Notes: generated by a model not told the origin, from the letters alone. A stretch of 64,000 nucleotides of DNA from CAIWHR01 sp963809965 (GCA_963809965.1 CAWELU010000036.1:101174-165173); one strand, 5' to 3'; positions 45,548 through 54,961 are shown, numbered from the stretch's first letter. Made by a program: numbers and translations.

Positions 45548-45970
45548 CCTCGTCGAACGGGGCTAAGGGCCGAGTCTAGCGCGAAACGCCGCTGCACGGC
45601 CTTGGCGTTACGCGCCGATTACCACTGAAACACGTCGGTTACAAATCGAACCGGATTGCACTTCTCGCCCGCGGTAGCGCTGCCATCGCGGCGGTGTCGT
45701 ACGCAAAGGGCGAACACCGCGTCGAGGCCAGCGGCTCGTTGGCGCGGCAACACGCACTGCGGCATATGTACGACAGCGCACAGACCGCGGGTCGTCTCCA
45801 GGCTAGGCTTCACAATAATCGAGGACCATGCGTACAACCCGAACGTATATGACCGCCGCCCTCATCTGCCGAGGTTCCTGTCGTGGTCGTGTGCGTCCGG
45901 CAGTGATTCTTGTTCCCTGCCTCGTCTCGTGGGCGGGTGATGTCCGGATTTCCCTATCGAAGGAGAACAC
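45548..45970. other. 423-bp intergenic region
   Basis: Divergent gap between the hybrid kinase and a small membrane-protein gene. I see no gene, RNA or strong promoter in it; AGGAGA near the right end is the ribosome-binding site of the next gene. Confidence 0.5.
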
Positions 45971-46192
45971 GTGAACGCGATGAAAGTACTGGGAGTCGTA
46001 CTGATCGTTGGTGGCATCCTGGGGCTGGCGTACGGCGGCTTCACCTACACGAAGGAGACCCATGAGACCACGATCGGACCCCTCGTGTTGTCGGTGACCG
46101 ACAAGGAAACGGTGAACGTGCCGATCTGGGCTGGCGTGGGGGCCATCGTAATCGGCGGATTGCTCCTGGTCTTCGGGAACAAGAAGAACTAG
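45971..46192 (+). CDS. Small two-helix membrane protein
   Basis: 73 residues: membrane helix LGVVLIVGGILGLAYGGF, a hydrophilic loop TYTKETHETTIGPLVLSV, then WAGVGAIVIGGLLLVFG and a basic end. The pattern is common in uncharacterised proteobacterial proteins; no function is known. GTG at 45971 is chosen because AGGAGA lies four bases upstream; ATG at 45980 would be 13 bases away. Confidence 0.65.
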   Translation: MNAMKVLGVVLIVGGILGLAYGGFTYTKETHETTIGPLVLSVTDKETVNVPIWAGVGAIVIGGLLLVFGNKKN

Positions 46193-46308
46193 CGACTGCA
46201 CCGAACGGACCAGGATCGCAAAGAAGCCGTTCGCTGCGATCACCGTTGCCTTGCTTTCGGCTGATTGCATCCTTGGCAATCGGCCCGCTTTCCGTGCGGA
46301 CGCGAGGT

Positions 46309-46326
46309 TACCGTAATGCTACGGTA
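46309..46326. promoter_or_regulatory. Perfect 7-bp inverted repeat upstream of the Tyr-rich protein gene
   Basis: TACCGTA, loop ATGC, TACGGTA. It lies about 87 bp before the TTG start at 46413 in an otherwise geneless 220-bp gap. It could be an operator or a small RNA hairpin; no regulator is assigned. Confidence 0.35.
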
Positions 46327-46412
46327 CCGTTGCGTTGCGTTCTTGCGCGTGTTAGCCTGTGGGCGCGTCGGCTCGCGATGACCGCGCCCCACCACCACTG
46401 GAGGAGAACGCC

Positions 46413-47216
46413 TTGAAAAGAAAAAATGCCGCGGCGGTTGGCAGCGTTCTCGCATTGGCACTCGCAGCCGCACCAATCGAATCCGCTCTCGCATCCGACC
46501 GGCACCATGGCGGGTACCGCTATGGCGGTTACGGCTACGGCGCGTATGGCTATGGTTACAACCCCGTTGTCGGCCTCGCGGCGGCGCTCGTCGGCGTTGC
46601 CGCGACGATCGTCACCGCGCCGATTGCCATTCTGGCCGCGGCAACCCGCGCCCCGTATTACGGGCCTGGACTGGACTATTACGCTCCGCCGGGGAGCTAC
46701 GACGTACCGCCGGTCGCTCAAGGCTATTATGGCTCGCCTGCGGCCCCGGTCTATTATGGGTCCCCCGTCGTTGGTCCTGCCTATTACGGCCCACCCGCGG
46801 TGAACTACTACAGACCGGCGGTCGCCGCCTATTACCGCCCGCCCGCCCCCGTCTATTACCGTCCGCCAGTCGCCGCGTACTACGGGGCCCCCCAGAGTCG
46901 CGGCTATTACGGGTCTCCCGGTCGCGGCTATTACGGCCATCAGGGCCGTGGCTACGACGGATCATCGGCTGTGCCTCGTTACGGGCAGACTGCCCCTCCC
47001 GACTATCGCCAAGCGGCACCCGTCAACTATGGCCCGCCTCCTGCTCGTTCGAACTACGGCCAACCTGCGGGTTCGGGCGGGTACGGCGCGTATCAGGCCA
47101 GTTACCCGCCACGGACGCCCGATCGGGGGCCGCCCGGCGGCAATGCCAACTACTACGCCGGCAACCCGACCGGCACCAACGGTTCGCCCCCGGCGCGTTA
47201 CAACTACCCACGATAG
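46413..47216 (+). CDS. Exported Tyr/Pro/Gly-rich low-complexity protein, TTG start
   Basis: 267 residues. Signal peptide (KRKNAAAVGSVLALALAAA, cut after ALAS), a hydrophobic segment (VVGLAAALVGVAATIVTAPI), then about 190 residues of degenerate repeats of the YYG/YYR-P-P type. Start TTG at 46413 is supported by GGAGGAG six bases upstream and gives the signal peptide directly; an in-frame ATG at 46359 has no ribosome-binding site and adds a charged tail. Function unknown; a structural or surface-coat protein is plausible from composition. Confidence 0.7.
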   Translation: MKRKNAAAVGSVLALALAAAPIESALASDRHHGGYRYGGYGYGAYGYGYNPVVGLAAALVGVAATIVTAPIAILAAATRAPYYGPGLDYYAPPGSYDVPPVAQGYYGSPAAPVYYGSPVVGPAYYGPPAVNYYRPAVAAYYRPPAPVYYRPPVAAYYGAPQSRGYYGSPGRGYYGHQGRGYDGSSAVPRYGQTAPPDYRQAAPVNYGPPPARSNYGQPAGSGGYGAYQASYPPRTPDRGPPGGNANYYAGNPTGTNGSPPARYNYPR

Positions 47217-47228
47217 TCGCATTGCCGG

Positions 47229-47948
47229 ATGAGACGTTCGCCTTCGAACGCGTCGGCCCCGCAGCGCCTCGCAAGACCAACGATTCCTGAAGTTCCCGCC
47301 GCGGCCCCACGTCGCGGCGGCCGCCCGTCGCGGACCGAAGCCGAACTCCTCGGCGAACGGATTCTCGACGCCGCAACGGCGTTGTTCTTCACCGCAGGCT
47401 ATGGCGCCACCACGATCGAAGCCGTCGCCAGACGGGCGCGGATTTCGAAGCGAACGCTGTATCACCGCTTCGATGACAAGTCGGTGCTCTTCAGCGCGGT
47501 CGTCCATCGCACCATCGATCGTCTGCGCCCGCCTGCGCAAGTGCCGCTCCTCGAAGGAGCCAACCTGCAGGAGATCCTGCAGCGGCTGGCTGGGCTGATC
47601 CTGCGCGCAGCGGTTTCCCCGCCGGCCATCGCGTTGCACCGGCTGATTTCCGCGGAGTCGGGCCGATTCCCGAAGCTCGCGGCGGTCGTGACCGAACAGG
47701 GCGGCGCCGAGGAAGCCATCACGCTCGTCGCCGGGGTGTTGGAGCGCGAGGCGGGCGCGGGGCGCCTCCCGCTGGATGCCCCAATCTTTGCCGCGCAGCA
47801 ATTCCTGCACATGGTGATATCGTGGCCGCAGAGTCGCGCGATGGGGCTCGGCAAGTCGATGACCCCGGCTGAACTCGACGCGTGGGCAGGCAACGTCGTC
47901 AACCTGTTCCTGAACGGCTGCCGCGGATGGATACAGGGGAAGTCATGA
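47229..47948 (+). CDS. TetR/AcrR family transcription regulator
   Basis: 239-residue repressor-type regulator. HTH in residues about 44-88 (ERILDAATALFFTAGYGATT, AVARRARISKRTLYHRFDDK), preceded by a basic extension, and a ligand-binding domain (LHRLISAESGRFPKLAAVV, FAAQQFLHMVISW) similar to TetR_C members controlling efflux. Its target is unknown; the gene lies 13 bp after the Tyr-rich protein and may share its transcript. It converges on the copper ATPase. Confidence 0.9.
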   Translation: MRRSPSNASAPQRLARPTIPEVPAAAPRRGGRPSRTEAELLGERILDAATALFFTAGYGATTIEAVARRARISKRTLYHRFDDKSVLFSAVVHRTIDRLRPPAQVPLLEGANLQEILQRLAGLILRAAVSPPAIALHRLISAESGRFPKLAAVVTEQGGAEEAITLVAGVLEREAGAGRLPLDAPIFAAQQFLHMVISWPQSRAMGLGKSMTPAELDAWAGNVVNLFLNGCRGWIQGKS

Positions 47949-48192
47949 GAGAGCACGACCCGGCAACCGTCCTCCAGGTGCTCGGACGTCTGCTTCCAGC
48001 CTGCCGATCCGAGCCACGGATTCCACTGACAAGGACCGGGCGTCAATGATGTGGGCGTTGCGATCACCCGCCGCCTCTTCGATCAGTTCAAGCGATACCT
48101 CCAGGTGGGCCGAGGAAGGACAACTCGTTCAACGCGTTCGGTAATTGATCGCGGGGTCAACGGAGAAGGCCTTGCCGGGTCTCTGCGTGAAG

Positions 48193-50478
48193 TCAAAGCG
48201 TCGTCCGCCGCAGCCGCAACGCGTTGCCGATCACCGATACCGAGGAGGCCGCCATCGCGGCACTCGCAATGATCGGCGACAGCAACCACCCAGTCAGCGG
48301 ATACAGCGCGCCGGCGGCGAGCGGCACGCCAAGCGCGTTGTACACGAAGGCGAAGAACAGGTTCTGCCGGATGTTGGCCATCACGTGTCTCGACAGCGTG
48401 CGGGCGCGCGCGATGCCACGCAGATCGCCCTTCACGAGCACGATACGCGCCGATTGCATGGCGATGTCGGTGCCGTGGCCCATGGCGATGCCGACGTTGG
48501 CCTGCGCAAGTGCGGGGGCGTCGTTCACGCCGTCGCCGGCCATCGCCACGATGCGGCCGGACGCCTGCAACTCCTTCACCAGCGCATGCTTGATGTCGGG
48601 CAGCACTTCGGCGCGAAAGTCGGCAATGCCCAGGCGGCTCGCAATCGCCTGCGCTGTTGCCCGATTGTCACCGGTCGCCATGATGACCTCCAGACCGGAT
48701 TCGCGGAGCGCGGCCAGCGCTTCGGGCGTGTTCGCCTTGACCGGATCGGCGATCGCAAGGAGGCCAAGTAGCCGATTGCCGCGCGCGACAAAGACGACTG
48801 TTTCGCCGCGAGCACGCAACTCGTCGGCCGCCGCCTCGATCGCGCCAATCGCGATGCCGTTTTCGCTCATGAAGCGCGGGCTACCGAGTCGCAGGGTCTC
48901 GCCGTCGAGCTCGGCTTGCACACCACGTCCCGTGACCGACGCGAATCCGGTCACCGGACGCGGCATCGATTGCGTGCTCTTTCGCATAGCGCAAGGATTG
49001 CCTGCGCCAGCGGATGCTCGCTCGCCGCCTCCAGGCTCGCCGCAGCCACCAGCAGTTCCGCCTCGTCGCTACCAGGGGCCGCCTGCAGCGCAGTAACGCG
49101 CGGCTTGCCTTCGGTGAGGGTGCCCGGTCTTGTCGACGACGAGCGTGTCGACCTTCTCCATGAGCTCCAGGCCTTCGGCATCGCGGATCAGCACCCCAGC
49201 CTGCGCCCCGCGCCCGACGCCGACCATGATCGACATCGGCGTCGCAAGGCCGAGCGCACATGGGCAAGCGATGATCAGCACGGAAACGGCGACAACGATG
49301 GCGTTGGGCAGCCGCGGTTCCGGTCCGATGGTCGCCCAGATGATCGCGGCGACGACGGCAATGCCGACCACGGTCGGGACGAACCAACCCGACACGGTAT
49401 CGGCGAGCTTCTGGATCGGTGCCCGCGAGCGTGCAGCTTCGGCCACCATGTGCACGATCTGCGCGAGCAGCGTGTCGCTGCCCACGCGCTCCGCGCGCAT
49501 CACGAAGCTCCCCGTCTGGTTGACGGTGGCACCGGTCACCGCGCTGCCGGCATTCTTTTCGACTGGAATCGGCTCACCCGTCATCATCGATTCGTCGACG
49601 CTCGACGCGCCTTCGACCACGACGCCGTCGACCGGCACCTTGTCACCGGGGCGAACGCGCAAGCGGTCACCGACGTGGACGTCGTCCAGCGGTATGTCGC
49701 GTTCGGTACCATCCGCTTCGAGCCGCCGCGCGGTCGGCGGCGCAAGTTGCAGCAGCGCCTTGACCGCCGCCGAGGTCTGCGAGCGGGCTCGAAGCTCGAG
49801 CACCTGTCCGAGCAGCACCAGCGTGGTAATAACCGCCGCGGCCTCGAAATAGAGCGGCGCGTTGCCGCCCACCTTGAACGCTGCAGGCAACAGACCAGGC
49901 GTCAGAAAGCCCACCACGGAAAACACGTATGCAACGCCCACACCCAGAGCGATCAGCGTGAACATGTTGAGCGAGCGATGCACGAGCGAACGCCAGCCCA
50001 GCACGAAGAACGGCCAGCCGCCCCACAGCACGACCGGGGTAGCCAACGCGAACTGGATACGGGCGAACCAGGGCCCCATCAGATGCGCGATCCGGTCATG
50101 CAGCCCGGGAGCGAACTCGCTCATCGCCAGCAGCGCAATCGGAAGCGTGAGGGCGACGCTGCCCCAGAAACGCCGCGTCATCCGTGCGAGCTCGACGTTC
50201 TCGTCGTCCAGAGTCGCATCAACGGGCTCGAGCGCCATACCGCATATCGGGCAGTTGCCCGGCGCCTGCTGGCGGATCTGCGGGTGCATCGGGCACGTGT
50301 AAATCGTCGGCCCGACGGTCGCGGCTCCTGGACCGGACGGCGGTTGCGCGTGACCCCCATGCGTCGGCGTGGTGTGCGCCGTTTCCAATGCATCCTCATG
50401 CGCGTGGTGCGTGGCGTGGTTGTGGCCCGCATCAGTGTGCGTATGCGCGTGTCCGTGGCCCTTCTGCGGTTCTTTCAT
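48193..50478 (-). CDS. copA: Copper-translocating P-type ATPase (two compensating frameshifts)
   Basis: About 761-residue P1B-ATPase exporting Cu(I)/Ag(I). N-terminus is His-rich (GHGHAHTHTDAGHNHATHHA) and carries a heavy-metal-binding CPMHPQIRQ/CPICGMALEP domain instead of classical HMA repeats. Then eight membrane segments with the metal-binding CPC in LIIACPCALGLATP, actuator TGEPIPVEK, phosphorylation site DKTG at about 49130 where the frame changes (TLTEGKPRVTALQA follows one frame over), and from about 48985 the original frame again with RGNRLLGLLAIAD, GDGVNDAPALAQANVGIAMG. The ATG at 50478 is within a His-coding leader; a start at 50538 is possible. Confidence 0.88.
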
Positions 50479-50534
50479 GGCCTCACTCTCGTTCCATTGC
50501 GTTGCATATTCCGCAGCATTTACGGGGAGCCCGG

Positions 50535-51050
50535 TCAAGGTCGCGCCGGTGTGGGGACCTCGGAGTCGACCCGCTGCCGATAGCGGTTACGAAGAATCGT
50601 CAACGCCAGCACCGGAAGCACGAGCCATTGCGCAAGTGGAGCCACACCGATGCCGCGAATCGTCGGCATGCCCGCTGCATACGCCCAGCTGCGCAGGACA
50701 TACACGTTGTACCACTCCGCCCAGATCGTGAACAACTCGCCGGCGACCAGTACCACCGCGAGGCCGGTTAGCGGTCGATGCACCGGCCATCGCGGCTCTC
50801 CCGTCACCAGCGCCGCGATCAAGTAGGCGACAAACGCCATCGCCGCATCACCCAACGTGCAATGGAGAACGGCGTAGCCCAGCGCCGGCCATTCCGAGTG
50901 GCGCCCCATCGCGTACAGCGGAAGCTGCACGACTTCCCAGACGAGGTTCAACGCAAAAAGCCACAGTGTCCACGTCAGCGCGACGCCAAGGGCTGCCAGT
51001 GCTGCTCGTCGCGCGTCGCGCAAAGAAGTCATCGCAGAGGTCGCTGACAA
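50535..51050 (-). CDS. Polytopic membrane protein of the copper region
   Basis: 171 residues with five hydrophobic segments (VALTWTLWLFALNLVWEVV, AAMAFVAYLIAALV, LTGLAVVLVAGELFTIWAEW and the C-terminal GVAPLAQWLVLPVLALTIL) and conserved Glu/Trp in the middle. Homologues occur in metal-resistance regions of proteobacteria but no activity is known. It lies upstream of copA on the same strand with a 56-bp gap. Confidence 0.65.
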   Translation of the reverse strand: MSATSAMTSLRDARRAALAALGVALTWTLWLFALNLVWEVVQLPLYAMGRHSEWPALGYAVLHCTLGDAAMAFVAYLIAALVTGEPRWPVHRPLTGLAVVLVAGELFTIWAEWYNVYVLRSWAYAAGMPTIRGIGVAPLAQWLVLPVLALTILRNRYRQRVDSEVPTPARP

Positions 51051-51060
51051 TGCCGAATGG

Positions 51061-51447
51061 TCACAGGCTTTCGATCACCCTTTTCAATTTCGACCGGACC
51101 TGCCCGGCAATAGCCGCAAGCGCGGGGTTCTCGATCGCCATCATGGAGGCAACCGGGTCCACGGCCGAAACCTCCACCCTTCCGCCGTCTTGCTCCTGAA
51201 TGATGACGTTGCACGGAAGCATAGTTCCGACTTTGTCTTCGGCCTGGAGAGCCTGGTAGGCAAACGGAGGATTGCAGGCGCCCAGAATCGTGTACTTTCT
51301 GAAGTCCACATTCAATTTCTTCTTCAACGTTTCCTGGACATCTATCTCCGTAAGAATGCCGAACCCTTCGTTCTTGAGATCGTCGGTGACCTTGCTTATC
51401 GCGTCATCGAACGTGAGCGTGCATGTCTTGCTGAAGTGGTAACTCAT
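51061..51447 (-). CDS. DUF302 domain protein
   Basis: 128-residue DUF302 protein, often encoded in metal- and oxidative-stress regions; the function is unknown. Seen: the family core FSKTCTLTFDDAISKVTDDL, KKLNVDFRKYTILGACNPPF, KVGTMLPCNVIIQEQDGG with a single Cys, and VEVSAVDPVASM. No signal peptide. Its base composition looks lower in GC than its neighbours. Confidence 0.9.
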   Translation of the reverse strand: MSYHFSKTCTLTFDDAISKVTDDLKNEGFGILTEIDVQETLKKKLNVDFRKYTILGACNPPFAYQALQAEDKVGTMLPCNVIIQEQDGGRVEVSAVDPVASMMAIENPALAAIAGQVRSKLKRVIESL

Positions 51448-51629
51448 AAAGTGATCCCCTTTCTTGCGGAAGCCTTCGTGCGTAACTTCGCTGCAATGGA
51501 TTCCGTCAGCGAGCCCCGATTGACCACGAGCGGCCGGCGATCGACCGCAGATTGCATCGGGTGCGCAGTTGCGTCCGCGGCCCGGTGGTCGAAATCACAA
51601 TGTTCAGACAACGGTAGTTTGCGCAGTTG

Positions 51630-52112
51630 CTACTTCTTGGGCGCGGCGTCCATGCCCTTGGGGGCCGTCATCATCCCCTGCTGGTCCATCATCGTTTGCA
51701 TCATCATCTGCATCATGTCCATGCGCTTCTGCATCATCTGCATCTGCGCGTTGGGATCCGCAGCGTTGCCCTTCTGACCCATCATGCCGCCGCCCGTTCC
51801 ACCCATCATGCCACCGCCTTGCATCATCGGGGTCATCATGGCCATGCCTGCCTGCATTTCTTTCCGCTGCTCATCCATCACCTTCTGGCGTTCCTCGGGT
51901 GTGGTGGCGGTCATCATCTTTTCGTGCAGCGCCTGCATCGTTTTCATGTGTTCGTCCATCTGACCCATCTGGTTGCCCATAGCCATGGGCGCGCCAGATT
52001 GCGTGGCGGTGGCGTTGGGCTTTGGCCCGGTCGTTTTCGCGTCCTGTGCCAAGGGCATACCTGCGGCAAGCAGAACCACGGTACCGACAGCGATTGCGAG
52101 CGATCTCTTCAT
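51630..52112 (-). CDS. Met-rich periplasmic protein (copper region), paralogue 1
   Basis: 160 residues with a signal peptide (cut after PLAQ) and about 35 methionines, many as MM or MxxM, plus several Asp/Glu/Gln. The middle carries TPEERQKVMDEQRKEMQAGM and the C-terminal half NAQMQMMQKRMDMMQMMMQT. Such a protein can bind Cu(I) or Ag(I) in the periplasm. The same framework, with far fewer methionines, is found at 55389-55943. Confidence 0.75.
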   Translation of the reverse strand: MKRSLAIAVGTVVLLAAGMPLAQDAKTTGPKPNATATQSGAPMAMGNQMGQMDEHMKTMQALHEKMMTATTPEERQKVMDEQRKEMQAGMAMMTPMMQGGGMMGGTGGGMMGQKGNAADPNAQMQMMQKRMDMMQMMMQTMMDQQGMMTAPKGMDAAPKK

Positions 52113-52249
52113 TTGACGCTCCTAGTGAACCGATTGAATGAATGAGCAACGTACGCGGAGGGCGGACGAGCCGCGAGGGAAGCGACACCCAAGGAAATGC
52201 GGGCGTGCCCCGGCCGAGCGTCAAATACGCGCTCGGTCGCTACAGCGGC

Positions 52250-52657
52250 TTACAACGTGAGGCGGACGATGCGGAGGGAGTACGGCACACCCGGTGATTG
52301 GTGTGCGGTCCGCGCCAACTGGAGTACAGGCGCGGAAATCGGCAGGAAGCCGCGGGCGTGGTGTATTGCGATTACTATTGGCTGCGCCGCGGGCGTGTCC
52401 TGGATCAGCTGAAGTGCAGCGAGCAAGGGAACGTCATTGCTGCAGAACTCGTCACCACCAGACTCGTCACCACCAGACGCCAAGCGGTGCTCCGTAGCGT
52501 CTTCAACCGCGTGGGCTGCCCCGGTCGGATGGTGCGGAACCGCCGTTACGCCGTCCCAGCTGCACGCATTCGCGAATCCTACGAACAGCGCAAACATCCA
52601 CAACCCAAGAACGCCGGAGGTCACGAATTTGCGATGGCGCCGCAGTAACCGAGACAT
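52250..52657 (-). CDS. DUF2946-like membrane-anchored protein
   Basis: 135 residues: one N-terminal membrane helix (TSGVLGLWMFALFVGFANAC), a Cys/His/Asp-rich middle (GGDESGGDEFCSNDVPLLAA) and the C-terminal PVLQLARTAHQSPGVPYSLR that matches the DUF2946 ending. DUF2946 members occur in copper regions and may bind metal; unproven. It lies between two Met-rich protein genes on the same strand. Confidence 0.55.
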   Translation of the reverse strand: MSRLLRRHRKFVTSGVLGLWMFALFVGFANACSWDGVTAVPHHPTGAAHAVEDATEHRLASGGDESGGDEFCSNDVPLLAALQLIQDTPAAQPIVIAIHHARGFLPISAPVLQLARTAHQSPGVPYSLRIVRLTL

Positions 52658-52748
52658 AATTTTTCCGATGCTACCGGCTCAATCCATTTCCACCCCGCCG
52701 GGGCGAATTGACGCAGGCCAAGCACTAATCCCTACTGCGCATCTCTGG

Positions 52749-52952
52749 TCATTTACCCTTGCGCTGCATGATCAATGCCACGACGCCTACAAGCACGACG
52801 ACAAGCAAGATCGGCCCCCACACCCCGCCGTATCCACCCATCCAGCCCATGCCCCACCCGCCACCATTCATCATGTTTCCGTTCTGCGCCAACGCGACGC
52901 CCGTGACCAACAGCGGTACCGTACCAACAGCCATAGCAAGCAAGGTCTTCAT
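52749..52952 (-). CDS. Small Met/Gly-rich membrane protein
   Basis: 67 residues: signal-like N-terminus (cut near ALAQ), then NMMNGGGWGMGWMGGYGG and a second hydrophobic helix ILLVVVLVGVVALIM with a basic end. Methionines and the GGG stretch could bind copper; the shape is typical of short membrane proteins in resistance regions. It carries no SHOCT motif. Function unknown. Confidence 0.6.
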   Translation of the reverse strand: MKTLLAMAVGTVPLLVTGVALAQNGNMMNGGGWGMGWMGGYGGVWGPILLVVVLVGVVALIMQRKGK

Positions 52953-53156
52953 GAATTCTCCAAAGCGTAACCATTCTTACGAGCGGATCCATTTGGCAAA
53001 GCGCGCATCAGCCTGAAAGAGAGCTCTGCCACATCGCGAATCCGGGCAAGCGAGCCAGACTTCACCGGCTCCCTCGCCCGCCACCGCTGCCTGCAGCGCA
53101 GCGCCGAACACACTACCGAATCCGAAAACGTTCGGATCCGTTCCATCGAAACGAGT
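52953..53156. other. Intergenic region with a stem-loop
   Basis: About 200 bp (386 bp to the next well-supported gene) holding a perfect inverted repeat ATCCGAA-AACG-TTCGGAT at 53120-53137 and no credible gene. The flanking genes are on the minus strand, so this may be a leader or a terminator without a T run. Confidence 0.4.
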
Positions 53157-53333
53157 CTACGCTGACATAAAATCGCCGTCTGTGCGCAAGCGCACGCTGG
53201 ATGGCGACGAAACCGCCAGCGTTCCGACGTCACGCTGACGCAACAGCACCGTATAGGAATCGATACGACCTCCCTGCTCCATGCCCGGCAAGCCGATGAC
53301 GGTGACGGTCCCGAACAGGAACGTGAGTTTCAT
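53157..53333 (-). CDS. Hypothetical 58-residue protein
   Basis: Open frame directly after the methyltransferase stop, MKLTFLFGTVTVIGLPGMEQ then a Ser/Arg-rich end. The ATG at 53333 has TAAGGC ten bases upstream and the stop is at 53157. No homology is recognised and the length is short, so it may not be expressed; listed because it continues the operon. Confidence 0.2.
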   Translation of the reverse strand: MKLTFLFGTVTVIGLPGMEQGGRIDSYTVLLRQRDVGTLAVSSPSSVRLRTDGDFMSA

Positions 53334-53338
53334 CGCAG

Positions 53339-53998
53339 CTATGCCTTACCGGTGCGGGCCCGCGTCGAAGTGCCGAAGCGCGGGACGAAAGCCGCCGTGC
53401 GTGCCGCATAACGCCGGTACTCCTCGCCGAACTCGGCTTCCGCGTCGCGCTCCTCGCGTTTGGCGAGCAGCACGTACATGGTGGCCAGGATGGGGAACAT
53501 CACCAGCGTCACCAGCGTTGGCCACTGCACCAGAAACCCGAACATGATGAGCACGAAGCCCACGTACTGCGGGTGGCGCATCCGTGCGTAGGGGCCGGCC
53601 GTGGCAAGGCGATGCGCGCGTTGCGCGTGATAGAGGACCCGCCACGATGCCGAGAGCAGCCAGAACCCCCCGCCGATGAAGATGAAGCTCAACACGTGAA
53701 ACGGTCCGAAGTGCGGATTGGTGCGCCAGCCAAACATCATCTCCAGCAAATGGCCGGCATCGTGGCTCATCCAGTCGACGCCCGGAAACCGCGACGTCAA
53801 CCAACCGGAGAGCAGGTAGATCGTCAGCGGGAATCCATACATCTCGGTGAAGAGTGCAACCAGGAAGGCGGAGAACGCGCCAAACGAGCGCCAATCCCGT
53901 GGCGATTGCGGCTTGGCGAAACTGAACGCGAAGACAATGAACACCAGCGAGTTGATGACCACCAAGGACCAGAGTCCGTAGGCGGTGGCGTCGTTCAT
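53339..53998 (-). CDS. Isoprenylcysteine carboxylmethyltransferase-like membrane protein
   Basis: 219-residue polytopic ICMT/PEMT-type protein. Seen: SLVVINSLVFIVFAFSFAKP, the SAM-binding region GPYARMRHPQYVGFVLIMFG and the C-terminal EERDAEAEFGEEYRRYA. Bacterial relatives methylate lipids or small molecules; in copper regions their role is unclear. The ATG at 53998 overlaps the stop of the upstream DUF2933 gene (ATGA). Confidence 0.83.
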   Translation of the reverse strand: MNDATAYGLWSLVVINSLVFIVFAFSFAKPQSPRDWRSFGAFSAFLVALFTEMYGFPLTIYLLSGWLTSRFPGVDWMSHDAGHLLEMMFGWRTNPHFGPFHVLSFIFIGGGFWLLSASWRVLYHAQRAHRLATAGPYARMRHPQYVGFVLIMFGFLVQWPTLVTLVMFPILATMYVLLAKREERDAEAEFGEEYRRYAARTAAFVPRFGTSTRARTGKA

Positions 53999-54324
53999 GG
54001 CCGGTCTCCATGACGAGGTTGGGACGTGCTGCCGGGTCCTGTACCGCCCGAGCCTGGAGACATTTCGCTCCCGAGATCCGATCGAGCATCGAGCCGTCCA
54101 TCGGGCCGGCCCCTGCGGCCACCATGGCCATGTCCACCATGCCCGTGATGCATGAACACATGCATCAGTGGACACGCCGCCAGGAACAGCCACGGCAGCC
54201 AGGGCAAGACGTGCGCCCGGTGCTCTGCAATCAGGAAAAAGGCGCCGATGACGACAAATGCGAGGAACGCCAGCTTCACGCGCGGGCGCCAGGCACTCTC
54301 GTCGTGTCGACTCTCTTTAGGCAT
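53995..54324 (-). CDS. DUF2933 domain membrane protein
   Basis: 109 residues: a hydrophobic helix pair (KLAFLAFVVIGAFFLIAEHR, LPWLPWLFLAACPLMHVFMH) followed by a His/Gly-rich tail (HHGHGGHGHGGRRGR) that can bind metal. DUF2933 genes sit with copper-resistance genes in many proteobacteria. The start ATG at 54324 has AAGGA seven bases upstream; ATG at 54342 is an alternative. Translationally coupled to the downstream methyltransferase gene. Confidence 0.8.
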   Translation of the reverse strand: MPKESRHDESAWRPRVKLAFLAFVVIGAFFLIAEHRAHVLPWLPWLFLAACPLMHVFMHHGHGGHGHGGRRGRPDGRLDARSDLGSEMSPGSGGTGPGSTSQPRHGDRP

Positions 54325-54507
54325 TGTCGATTCCTTGTTCATGCCTCGATGAACGTCTGGCCGGACCTCGCCTGCCTGGTGCGCTGACGGTTCGTTTCGT
54401 CCCTTTCGCGCGTGTGCCACCTCACGCTTGTCGTGTCGGCAATTTGGCGGCCGCAGACGATGGGTAGATGTCCCGATTCAACGACCTTTCCGAACAGCGC
54501 CGTACCC

Positions 54508-54879
54508 TCACTTGCGCGGCATTCCCTGCATCGGCATGCAGCCCTGCATCATCATGTGATGCTCCGTCATCATCTGACCCATCATCTGCTCCATGAGCTT
54601 CTGATGTTCGGTCATCCACTCCTTCTGTTCCTCCATCGTCATACCTACGCGCGGCTTCATCGCCTGCATCTTGCCCATTGTCTCCTGCATCATCTTCATG
54701 TGTTCCTGCATGAGCTTGTCACGTTCGGCGCCTTGCGCGTTCTCGGCGGCGGCGAGCTTGAGCTTCTGCTCCTGCAGGCGCTGAGTGACTTGCCGTTGCG
54801 CCTCGTCCTGCCCGGCGAACGTTGCGAGGGGCACAGCCGCAAAAGCGATCAATGCCGCGATGGCAATCAGGCGTCTCAT
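54508..54879 (-). CDS. Met-rich periplasmic protein (copper region), paralogue 2
   Basis: 123 residues with a signal peptide (cut after ATFA) and about 22 methionines, concentrated in the C-terminal half (QKLMEQMMGQMM, HHMMMQGCMPMQGMPRK) with one Cys and several His. It aligns in character, though not in length, with the protein at 51630. A periplasmic Cu/Ag binding role is inferred. Confidence 0.72.
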   Translation of the reverse strand: MRRLIAIAALIAFAAVPLATFAGQDEAQRQVTQRLQEQKLKLAAAENAQGAERDKLMQEHMKMMQETMGKMQAMKPRVGMTMEEQKEWMTEHQKLMEQMMGQMMTEHHMMMQGCMPMQGMPRK

Positions 54880-54961
54880 GGTCTTTCTCCTTGCTGTTGA
54901 AAAGGAACGAATCATTGAACGGTGCCCGTCCAATCTGTTGGCCGATGTGGTCGGTGTTGTC

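Noticed and set aside
47949..48192. Small gene between the TetR regulator and copA
   Set aside because: Short open frames only, no start signals and no similarity; the region is a convergent gap.
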